DNA from: an uncultured Varibaculum sp.
Lineage (GTDB): Bacteria; Actinomycetota; Actinomycetes; Actinomycetales; Actinomycetaceae
Assembly: GCF_902489465.1 (NCBI RefSeq)
Contig: NZ_CABTZZ010000042.1
Span: 1 to 15,417, forward strand
Length of the DNA: 15,417 nt
Direction of reading: 5' to 3'
How positions within the stretch are numbered: the first letter of the stretch is position 1; each line of letters opens with the position of its first letter. The position numbers and the translations under genes were made by a program. This document shows, piece by piece, positions 1-5,939 of this stretch. The notes under the pieces are model-generated. The model ran no database searches and had not been told where the DNA came from. It saw nothing but the letters and a program-made list of their open reading frames with translations.

Positions 1-668
1 GAGTCCCCGCCTCCTTTACGCCCAAACCTATGGGGGGTGAAAACGGCTCGGAAATGCATACTCATTTTTCGCTTTGGAAAGAGGGCGAGCCTCTATTCTA
101 TGACGAAACCGGTTATGGTTCCCTCTCTGACCTTGCGCGTTACTTTATTGGCGGCTTGTTGCAGCACGCACCAGCGTTACTAGCCTTCACTAACCCTTCG
201 GTTAACTCTTATCGGCGTCTAGTTCCCGGTTTTGAGGCTCCGATTAACTTGGTGTATTCGGCGCGTAACCGTTCTGCCTGTATCCGGATTCCGGTGACCG
301 GTACTTCCCCGAAAGCTAAACGGGTGGAATACCGGGTTCCTGACCCTAGCGCGAATCCTTACCTGTCTTTCGCGGCTTGCCTGATGGCGGGGATCGACGG
401 CATTCAAAACCGGCTAGAGCCGCCAGCTCCCATCGATAAAGATCTCTATGAGCTACCACCTGCCGAATATCATGACATTCCGAAACTGCCCTGTTCCCTG
501 GATGCCGCTTTAGAGGCACTGCGCGCTGACCAGGACTTCTTGACTGAAGGTGAAGTATTTACCCCAGATTTGATTGAGACTTGGATTAACTACAAGGAAC
601 AAAATGAGGTCGCCCCGCTGCGGCAGGTGGTACATCCTTATGAATTCCAGCTTTACTACGATATTTAG
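1..668 (+). CDS. glnA: Glutamine synthetase type I, GlnA1-like, C-terminal part (5' end outside window)
   Basis: Catalyses ATP-dependent amidation of glutamate with ammonia in the cytoplasm, as a dodecamer in this family. The frame is open from base 3 with no start, so the N-terminal half lies upstream. Residues before the first Met (30-32) still fit the family (SFTPKP). Visible motifs are the ENGSEMHTH segment (the NGSGMH-type ATP/metal loop), the NPSVNSYRRLVPGFEAP stretch, NRSACIRIP and the C-terminal HPYEFQLYYD end. The conserved tyrosine of KDLYELPP (codon 447-449) is the adenylylation site of GS I-beta enzymes, so post-translational control by GlnE is likely. The pattern follows actinobacterial GlnA1 rather than GlnA2. 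One oddity is Glu where NGSGMH normally has the second Gly. A strong terminator follows the stop. Confidence 0.96.
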   Translation, partial: VPASFTPKPMGGENGSEMHTHFSLWKEGEPLFYDETGYGSLSDLARYFIGGLLQHAPALLAFTNPSVNSYRRLVPGFEAPINLVYSARNRSACIRIPVTGTSPKAKRVEYRVPDPSANPYLSFAACLMAGIDGIQNRLEPPAPIDKDLYELPPAEYHDIPKLPCSLDAALEALRADQDFLTEGEVFTPDLIETWINYKEQNEVAPLRQVVHPYEFQLYYDI

Positions 669-688
669 GTCTGTTTGCTAAATTAATC

Positions 689-753
689 CCGCCCCCGCGG
701 CCTCGGAAAAAATAATGGCTTTTACCTGCGATTTTCCGAGGCCGCGGGGGCGG
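689..753. terminator. Bidirectional-type terminator, perfect 22-bp inverted repeat
   Basis: Bases 689-710 and 732-753 are exact reverse complements (22 of 22) around a 21-nt loop. The GC-rich outer part ends in an A-run on the left arm and a T-run on the right arm, and ATTTTTA follows on the + strand. It lies between the glnA stop (668, +) and the stop of the convergent small membrane protein gene (773, -), so it probably serves both. Confidence 0.85.
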
Positions 754-772
754 ATTTTTAGTATTAGAACTA

Positions 773-976
773 TTACTTTTGGTCGCGATTAGTTTTAGTG
801 ATTTCCACTCCCCACAATACGGCGGCGATCACCCCAAAAACTGGGGCGGCTATCACCATGAATCCGGCACCAAAGGGAAAACTGCTGTCAGTATCGATCA
901 CATAAATAATCAGTGTCCCCACAGCCAGCAACACTGCACACAAAATGGTAAATATCCAGGCAAAAATTCTCAGCAT
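773..976 (-). CDS. Small two-helix membrane protein of unknown function
   Basis: A 67-aa protein with no recognised family. It has two hydrophobic segments, about residues 5-27 and 36-56, joined by a short loop (DTDSSFPFG), and a charged C-terminal tail (EITKTNRDQK), so it is probably a membrane hairpin. The ATG start at 976 is preceded by AAAGGA at about 8-nt spacing. The same AAAGGAA-type site precedes the next two minus-strand genes, which supports it as real. It lies 39 nt downstream of the exported-protein gene at 1016-1810 and may be cotranscribed with it. Its role is unknown. The antisense frame over it has no domain signal. Confidence 0.65.
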   Translation of the reverse strand: MLRIFAWIFTILCAVLLAVGTLIIYVIDTDSSFPFGAGFMVIAAPVFGVIAAVLWGVEITKTNRDQK

Positions 977-1015
977 CCCGTTTTTCCTTTCATGCTGACT
1001 GCAGCTTTATTTACT

Positions 1016-1810
1016 TTAACAAACGCCGTCGGCCATAAGCAGTTTTTCTAGAGATTTATTATCGTACTGCCGAGAAATTTCTGGCCGATAGCTTTCTCGG
1101 GCTCGTACTAATGCAGTACAAAGCTCACCTGCTTTTTCTTCGTATCTATTTCTTCTAATCATCTTGACCTCTCCATCTTCATCAGATGCTTCTTCCTCCG
1201 CGATGGCAAGTCGATCAGGAGCGCCCTCTTTAAAAAATGAAGCCGCGAGTTTATCGAACTCGTTTAGACTTTTACGCATTTGCGCATTGGTTTCCGCTGC
1301 CTGATAGCCCTCGAGGAATTCTCGAATAATGTTGAGTTCTTTTGAAAACCGCATCCCCGATAAGTCATCGAGCGAGTTCAGGTATCTTATTTCTTTATTG
1401 CCGGAATTCCTCCAGGCGGAGAAATTTTCCGGTTTGAAGGCAGGTAAACGTAGCTTTTTCTGGATGTTATCAATCCAGGGTTTATACATGGTATTAAAAG
1501 CCTCGAAAGCCTTATCTTTGTTGAGATATTCCGGATACAGCAAGACTTTATAGTGTTTTTTTTGAAACTCCATGGTGCCAACTACTGGTTGATAACACTG
1601 GTTTTCGCTTCCCTCCACCCCGTAACCGGCATCGGTCGCATCTCGCAAAGTAGAAAGCGAACACCAGCTATACATGGGCAGATCCGCTACATCTTTCACA
1701 GCGGCGTGTTCCTCGGCATGACTACCCCACAGATACCCCACCCCAACTGAAGTTATGCACGTCAAAACGCAAGCTAAAACAACCGCCCCCGCCTTCTTGG
1801 TTAATTTCAT
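1016..1810 (-). CDS. Exported or membrane-anchored protein of unknown function, paralogue of its neighbour
   Basis: A 264-aa protein. The N-terminus has Lys at 2, 5 and 6, then a hydrophobic stretch at about 8-28 and an acidic, His-containing segment, so it is an uncleaved anchor or a signal peptide. There is no convincing lipobox: VLAC at 11-14 comes too early. The mature part has four Cys (50, 72, 231, 264), enough for two disulphides outside the cell. Residues about 92-208 resemble residues about 122-230 of the protein encoded at 1906-2682 (a Tyr/Phe-rich start, an Ile...Gln-Lys...Leu-Pro core, then Leu-x-Gly-(Y/F)-x-Ala and a Gly-(A/I)-Pro...Ala-x-Ala-Glu end). ATG at 1810 follows GAAAGGAAGG. 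I do not recognise a named family. Confidence 0.75.
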   Translation of the reverse strand: MKLTKKAGAVVLACVLTCITSVGVGYLWGSHAEEHAAVKDVADLPMYSWCSLSTLRDATDAGYGVEGSENQCYQPVVGTMEFQKKHYKVLLYPEYLNKDKAFEAFNTMYKPWIDNIQKKLRLPAFKPENFSAWRNSGNKEIRYLNSLDDLSGMRFSKELNIIREFLEGYQAAETNAQMRKSLNEFDKLAASFFKEGAPDRLAIAEEEASDEDGEVKMIRRNRYEEKAGELCTALVRARESYRPEISRQYDNKSLEKLLMADGVC

Positions 1811-1905
1811 TGTCCAATCCTTCCTTTCATGATGCCTGCGCCTATCGCGCTAATTACTTGCGAGACAAATTCCGCGCAGTCATATTGGTGTTCGACGCCT
1901 TGACG

Positions 1906-2682
1906 TTAAAAGGAACCGGTTTCGAGCTCAGGAGCGTGCATTCCATATGCGGCATCAAAAAGATTATTGTCGCCTTCCAGGCTTAACAAACCATTTGCCT
2001 CAGCAAGCGCCGAAATCTCCTCGCGGGGGATACCTTGATTTAATCCTGCAACCGCCTTTTCTAGATTTCTAACAATTTCCTGGTTACAGCTATGGGCTTT
2101 AAATCCAAAAAGATACCAATTTAGCTCACTCATCTTCAGACTGGGATCTGCGTTTATCAACGATGCGTCTGACGCTTCAACCCATTCATTAACCGTAGAT
2201 TTGGACAAAGGAGGAAGGTTCGCATCTTTTTGCAACCAGGTAATCTCCGGCTGATAATCCCGCAGCATCAGATTCCACGCGGCTGTTTCATCTACAAACT
2301 CTTCATAAAGGGAAAGATTATAGATCTTTTCAGGCGCCCTAAACTTGACTGACACTTTATTAATCTCTGATTTTCCATGCATCCCTGGCTCTGTAGTAAC
2401 AGGTTCAAGCGCATACGGTAAGACAGCCTTATTAGCGTTTCCTTGCTTAGACTCTTCCGCATTAGTGCTCAAATCATTATTTCCTGACTTAGACAACTCA
2501 GCTGAGGGATCAAACAATTGATCACTGGAACCATTAGGATCCGAGACCTCAAAGCTGCTTCCAGTTTCACTTTCAGACCCCTCCGGGGAATTCGCCGGGG
2601 AGGCATACGATAAAGAACTCATCCCCAAAGGAAAAGCAATCCCTAGAAGCACTAAAACTGAACGTCGAAAAAACTTGTTCAT
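1906..2682 (-). CDS. Secreted protein with low-complexity linker, unknown function
   Basis: A 258-aa protein. A classical signal peptide (NKFFRRS, hydrophobic core, SYA-SP) predicts cleavage near residue 27. Residues 28 to about 100 are Ser/Asn/Glu/Asp-rich and look disordered, perhaps a wall-spanning spacer. There is no LPXTG motif and no C-terminal anchor. Residues about 120-235 form the folded part and look paralogous to the protein at 1016-1810. ATG at 2682 is preceded by AAGAAAGGAAAT. It is the first gene of the minus-strand set and is read away from the control region at 2740-2830, so its promoter probably overlaps that repeat array. The 95-nt gap to the next gene holds no clear terminator, so cotranscription is possible. 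Confidence 0.78.
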   Translation of the reverse strand: MNKFFRRSVLVLLGIAFPLGMSSLSYASPANSPEGSESETGSSFEVSDPNGSSDQLFDPSAELSKSGNNDLSTNAEESKQGNANKAVLPYALEPVTTEPGMHGKSEINKVSVKFRAPEKIYNLSLYEEFVDETAAWNLMLRDYQPEITWLQKDANLPPLSKSTVNEWVEASDASLINADPSLKMSELNWYLFGFKAHSCNQEIVRNLEKAVAGLNQGIPREEISALAEANGLLSLEGDNNLFDAAYGMHAPELETGSF

Positions 2683-2743
2683 TTCAGATTTCCTTTCTTG
2701 AATTCAGCCAATCTTCGATGTGACACTTTCATGTTTCCAAAGT

Positions 2744-2824
2744 TCAAATGGGTAATTCAATGGTCAAGTGGCTGGATATTAGCGCCAGGTGGACAGGATT
2801 AATATCCAGGTGGCTACCCGGTGG
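2744..2824. promoter_or_regulatory. Iteron-like operator array
   Basis: Five related 8-mers lie in the same direction: TCAAATGG (2744), TCAAGTGG (2764), CCAGGTGG (2785), CCAGGTGG (2806) and CCCGGTGG (2817). Their starts are 20, 21, 21 and 11 bp apart, close to whole helical turns, so they fall on one DNA face. They lie between the divergent exported-protein gene (-) and response regulator gene (+). Binding by the adjacent regulator or another factor is inference. Confidence 0.5.
2772..2809. repeat. 10-bp inverted repeat inside the operator array
   Basis: CTGGATATTA (2772-2781) and TAATATCCAG (2800-2809) are exact reverse complements with an 18-nt spacer. The right arm overlaps one of the CCAGGTGG copies. 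It could be a dimeric operator or a weak hairpin. Confidence 0.5.
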
Positions 2825-2860
2825 GCACCTTTTTGACCTGAGTGTTAGCTGCCGGCTGTT

Positions 2861-2891
2861 TTGCAGCCAAAACCTCGCCAAAACGTATATT
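2861..2891 (+). promoter_or_regulatory. Possible promoter of the response regulator gene
   Basis: TATATT at 2886-2891 is a plausible -10 element, 24 nt before the ATG at 2916. The best -35 candidate, TTGCAG at 2861-2866, has a long 19-bp spacer and sits in a small GGCTG/CAGCC hairpin, so the site may need an activator. Confidence 0.3.
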
Positions 2892-2915
2892 CTAAAAAAC
2901 AACGAGGGGGTGACC

Positions 2916-3566
2916 ATGAGCGAACCAGAAATCACTATCGGCCTGGTTGATGACGATCCCTTTGCGCTACAAGCATTGGCAGCGATTCTAAATTCCACCC
3001 CCAAATGCACGGTTTCCTGGGCAACCTCCAATCCGGAACAAGCCCGCGAATCCTGTCACCGCGACCCCGTAGACCTGGTGCTATTGGATTACCTTTTAGG
3101 AGAGACCACCGGGGACATAATCTGCAAGCAGATCACCCAGCAAAACCCGCAGCAAAAAGTGGTAATTATTTCGAGCCTGGAAGTAGCAGATGTAGCCCGC
3201 ACCGCCCTGCTCGCCGGTGCACGGGGATTCTTAAATAAAGCCGATGTTTTAAAAGACTTACCCAGTTTCCTCGCAGTAATCATGCAAGACTCCGTGGTAG
3301 TCTCCCACGCCGTAGTCCAAGGGCTGTTTCAAAGTATCCCTGCGCCCTCGCAAATTGTTCTTAGCCAGCGCGAACAAGCAGTTTCAGAGCTAATTTTACA
3401 AGGAATGTCTAACCGCGAGATCGCAGAAAAAATGAGTTACTCCCTGTCCACGGTGAAAGAAACTGTAACCGCGCTGCTGGAAAAAACCCACACTTCCTCG
3501 CGAACCGCGGCAGTAGCTGTCCTGGTGCAAGACGGAGCAGTCAGCTACCCAAATAACCTTCCCTAA
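2916..3566 (+). CDS. NarL/LuxR-family two-component response regulator
   Basis: A 216-aa cytoplasmic DNA-binding regulator. The receiver domain (about 6-125) has the acidic pair Asp12/Asp13, the phosphoacceptor Asp58 in LVLLDYLL, Ser86 at the Thr/Ser switch position and Lys108 in GFLNKAD. A C-terminal LuxR-type helix-turn-helix spans about 147-205 (LSQREQAVSELILQG, then SNREIAEKMSYSLSTVKETV). Length and order are normal for the family. The ATG at 2916 is chosen because it follows CGAGGGGGTGACC and begins just before the receiver domain. The frame is open further upstream to 2748, but that stretch is the operator and promoter region. The likely partner is the convergent kinase at 3606-4745. 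Target genes are unknown; the adjacent array is the obvious candidate. Confidence 0.9.
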   Translation: MSEPEITIGLVDDDPFALQALAAILNSTPKCTVSWATSNPEQARESCHRDPVDLVLLDYLLGETTGDIICKQITQQNPQQKVVIISSLEVADVARTALLAGARGFLNKADVLKDLPSFLAVIMQDSVVVSHAVVQGLFQSIPAPSQIVLSQREQAVSELILQGMSNREIAEKMSYSLSTVKETVTALLEKTHTSSRTAAVAVLVQDGAVSYPNNLP

Positions 3567-3570
3567 GGTT
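3555..3570. terminator. Short hairpin between convergent regulator and kinase genes
   Basis: AACCTT and AAGGTT flank a CCCT loop, overlapping the regulator stop. Read on the minus strand, the stem is followed by ATTT, so it could weakly terminate the kinase message. It has only 6 bp and no real T-run. Confidence 0.25.
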
Positions 3571-3605
3571 GGGGTGACGAGGACGCGACAATAGCTGAAA
3601 CCTAC

Positions 3606-4745
3606 CTAGTCGCCACCCAACTCAAGCTGTAGTAGGTTCTGCCACTGCTCAGCGCGTTTACCATAGGTGAGCAGGCCACCGATCTCTAGCATCCGTTTAC
3701 TGGCCAGCCCTAACCCCATCTTCGAAGAATCTACTGTCCTGCCCCGGATCTGATTCTTGGTTTCCAGGCGGAAGCTATTTTCGGAGATCCGTGCGTCGAC
3801 AGTTATCGGATAATCGGGATCGCCGTAACGGAAAACATTTTCAAAAAGTTCTGCCACCACCTGCGCTACTGTGCCTTGTTGCTGCCGAGAACACTCAGTT
3901 TCTCCGGTTTTTTCACACTGATAAGCAACCTGGAATCCCTGCTCCTTCAGCCGCGTGACTGCCTGAGACAGCACCTCCGCTAAACTTTGGGTCACCACCT
4001 CACTCTTTTCCGGCAAGGTTTTTTCCGAATTGATGAGGGCGCGGATAGCCTGCGATATTTCCGCGGCTTCGTGCGCAGCGGTGTCTCTAAACTGCTCTAA
4101 AGGTAACAAGTCCCGCTGGCTTTGTTCCGCAGCCAGCGCAATATGAGTGCAGTGCCGCAAAACATTATCGTGGAGGCGAACATTAAGGTTCCGCCGCTCC
4201 GCCTCCCGGGCTGCCTGTTCGTCACGTCCTACCTGAAAAGAACGATCCATCCAGGTTTTTACTAAAATCCCGGCAACCGAAAAACATGCCACATCCGAAA
4301 AAGCGCTTACCGCCTCGAAATCTACCGGGTATGCCCACACGAAAAAGAAGAACACATTGATTACGGTAGGAATCAATACTGCTGGCCCTAAGCGTTTGGG
4401 GGAGAAAGAAAAAGTATCTAAGAGGGCGATATTGGAGGCGGGGAAAATCGGCGCCCAATAAATCTCATCTCCCCCAATCAATGCGACCGAAGTGAGCGCG
4501 TAACCTATCCAGAAAACCGGGAAACGTATCGCTAACATGGCCATGACTAACGCCTCGATAGCCAGCAGATATCCGATATCAAATTCTTGGGTTAATATCC
4601 CGTCGTACAGTAAAAATAGGCAGTCAAAAACCGCAACTGTAATAATGATGGCTCGAAGTAATAAAACCTTACGGGTAAACTTCTTCCCTAAAGTTTGCCG
4701 ATCGAAATATAAATACGAGCCCAGAACCTTAAATACCGCATCCAC
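3606..4745 (-). CDS. Membrane sensor histidine kinase (HisKA_3 / NarL-partner type)
   Basis: A 379-aa kinase. The N-terminal half has about five membrane segments (roughly 27-50, 58-74, 76-92, 120-140, 147-165) with short loops, so it probably senses within or near the membrane. The dimerisation and phosphotransfer segment has LHDNVLRH with His192 as the likely phosphorylated residue. The ATPase domain follows, with N-box ELFENVFRYG (Asn303) and a GLGL G-box at 344-347. A classical DxG box is not evident. The start is GTG at 4745. An in-frame stop 10 codons upstream and no better ATG force this choice, yet no ribosome-binding site sits directly before it. The AGGAGA site upstream instead fits an ATG at 4756 in another frame. 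It converges on the response regulator gene with 39 nt between stops. Confidence 0.9.
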   Translation of the reverse strand: MDAVFKVLGSYLYFDRQTLGKKFTRKVLLLRAIIITVAVFDCLFLLYDGILTQEFDIGYLLAIEALVMAMLAIRFPVFWIGYALTSVALIGGDEIYWAPIFPASNIALLDTFSFSPKRLGPAVLIPTVINVFFFFVWAYPVDFEAVSAFSDVACFSVAGILVKTWMDRSFQVGRDEQAAREAERRNLNVRLHDNVLRHCTHIALAAEQSQRDLLPLEQFRDTAAHEAAEISQAIRALINSEKTLPEKSEVVTQSLAEVLSQAVTRLKEQGFQVAYQCEKTGETECSRQQQGTVAQVVAELFENVFRYGDPDYPITVDARISENSFRLETKNQIRGRTVDSSKMGLGLASKRMLEIGGLLTYGKRAEQWQNLLQLELGGD

Positions 4746-4756
4746 AGGAAAATCAT
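4688..4756 (-). CDS. Possible 22-aa leader peptide overlapping the kinase start
   Basis: ATG at 4756 follows AGGAGATTCTCAGT, the only good ribosome-binding site near the kinase start. The 22-codon frame is rich in aromatic and hydrophobic residues with several Arg, and ends at TAG inside the kinase gene. It may couple translation to the kinase GTG at 4745, which lacks its own site. It may also be chance. No homology is recognised. Confidence 0.3.
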   Translation of the reverse strand: MIFLWMRYLRFWARIYISIGKL

Positions 4757-4882
4757 ACTGAGAATCTCCTGGTCACTGTGGGCATTAAGAATTATTCCTG
4801 ATGGCGTCAGCAACTCACCCCTAAATAACCGCATATCAACGCGGTATTCGCTAGGTACTATTCCCTGGCGCACGCAGACTTT

Positions 4883-4911
4883 CTGAAAGCGCCATATGGG
4901 TGCGTTAGAAT
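4883..4911 (+). promoter_or_regulatory. Probable hemB promoter
   Basis: CTGAAA (4883-4888) and TAGAAT (4906-4911) are separated by exactly 17 bp and lie 25 nt before the hemB ATG. They match the sigma-70 consensus at four of six and five of six positions. Confidence 0.5.
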
Positions 4912-4936
4912 CGGGGCAGATAGCTAGGGAGAGAAA

Positions 4937-5932
4937 ATGACAGATGACTTTATGCTGAAACCGACTATTCGTCCTCGCCGCCTGCGGGCATTCCCCGCGA
5001 TGCGCAACCTAATCGCTGAAACCCGGGTCAATCCCGCCCAGCTGATGCTGCCCGCATTCGTGCGAGACGGAATTGAGAAAGCTGTAGAGATCCCCTCGCT
5101 ACCAGGGGTTTTCCAGCATACCGTAGAGTCTATTCGCGAACTGGCCGCCGAATGTGTGCAAGCCGGGGTAGGCGGAATCATGCTGTTCGGGATTCCCAAT
5201 ACCGCTGATAAGGACGAACAAGGCAGTCCCGCTTGGGATCCGAACGGTATTTTGAATCGCGGTATCCGCGCCGTGCGCGAAGAAGTAGGAAATGACCTGG
5301 TAGTGGGGGCAGATACCTGCCTGGATGAATTCACTAGCCACGGGCATTGCGGGGTACTCACCGCTGACGGTCAGGTCGATAATGATGCCACCTTGCCGCT
5401 ATATGCAAAAATGGCGCTCAGCCAGGCGCGCGCCGGAGCCCATATGGTTGCTCCCTCCGGGATGATGGATGGGCAAATCGCGGTGATTCGCCAGGCGCTT
5501 GACGAGTCCGGATTCACCGACACCACGATTTTGGCTTACTCGGCGAAATATGCTTCTGCTTTCTTTGGTCCTTTCCGAGATGCGGTTGCCTGCTCCTTAG
5601 AGGGCGATCGCCGCTCTTACCAGCAAGATCCTCGTAATCGCCGGGAGGGCGTATTTGAGACCCAGCTAGATTTAGCCGAGGGCGCCGATATGGTGATGGT
5701 TAAACCGGCTGGCTACTATCTGGATGTGTTGGCTGATGTGGCGGAAATGTCACCGGTTCCAGTCGCGGCCTACCAGGTCAGCGGGGAATATGCGATGTTA
5801 GAGGCAGCGGCCGCTAATGGTTGGATTGACCGCGAGCGTGCTATTGACGAGTCTTTGCACGCGATTGTGCGCGCAGGAGCCGATACGGTGCTCACCTATT
5901 GGGCGCTAGAGTACGCGCAGCGAGTAAAGTAA
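4937..5932 (+). CDS. hemB: Delta-aminolevulinic acid dehydratase (porphobilinogen synthase)
   Basis: Condenses two 5-aminolevulinate molecules to porphobilinogen in haem and tetrapyrrole synthesis; a cytoplasmic TIM barrel, usually octameric. Its 331 aa is normal length. The two active-site lysines are clear: Lys204 in YSAKYASAFFGPFR and Lys256 in MVMVKPAG. The metal loop reads DTCLDEFTSHGHCG: Cys128 and Cys138 are kept, but the middle Cys of the three-Cys zinc site is Asp130. Other landmarks are RPRRLR near the N-terminus and YQVSGEYAML near residue 279. ATG at 4937 follows AGGGAGAG at good spacing, and a promoter lies just upstream. No other haem genes are in the window. The next gene begins 7 nt after the stop and is probably cotranscribed. 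Confidence 0.97.
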   Translation: MTDDFMLKPTIRPRRLRAFPAMRNLIAETRVNPAQLMLPAFVRDGIEKAVEIPSLPGVFQHTVESIRELAAECVQAGVGGIMLFGIPNTADKDEQGSPAWDPNGILNRGIRAVREEVGNDLVVGADTCLDEFTSHGHCGVLTADGQVDNDATLPLYAKMALSQARAGAHMVAPSGMMDGQIAVIRQALDESGFTDTTILAYSAKYASAFFGPFRDAVACSLEGDRRSYQQDPRNRREGVFETQLDLAEGADMVMVKPAGYYLDVLADVAEMSPVPVAAYQVSGEYAMLEAAAANGWIDRERAIDESLHAIVRAGADTVLTYWALEYAQRVK

Positions 5933-5939
5933 CTGCTCA

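Noticed and set aside
779..1051. 90-codon + strand frame opposite the small membrane protein
   Set aside because: No start signal and no protein-like pattern; the minus-strand frame has two clean membrane helices and a good ribosome-binding site.
2748..2915. Extension of the response regulator frame to an ATG at 2748
   Set aside because: The stretch holds the operator array and promoter, encodes no receiver-domain sequence, and the ATG at 2916 has a strong ribosome-binding site.
4688..4873. 61-codon minus-strand frame starting at GTG 4873
   Set aside because: Weak start signal and no domain; only its last 22 codons have a good ribosome-binding site, and these are reported separately as a possible leader.
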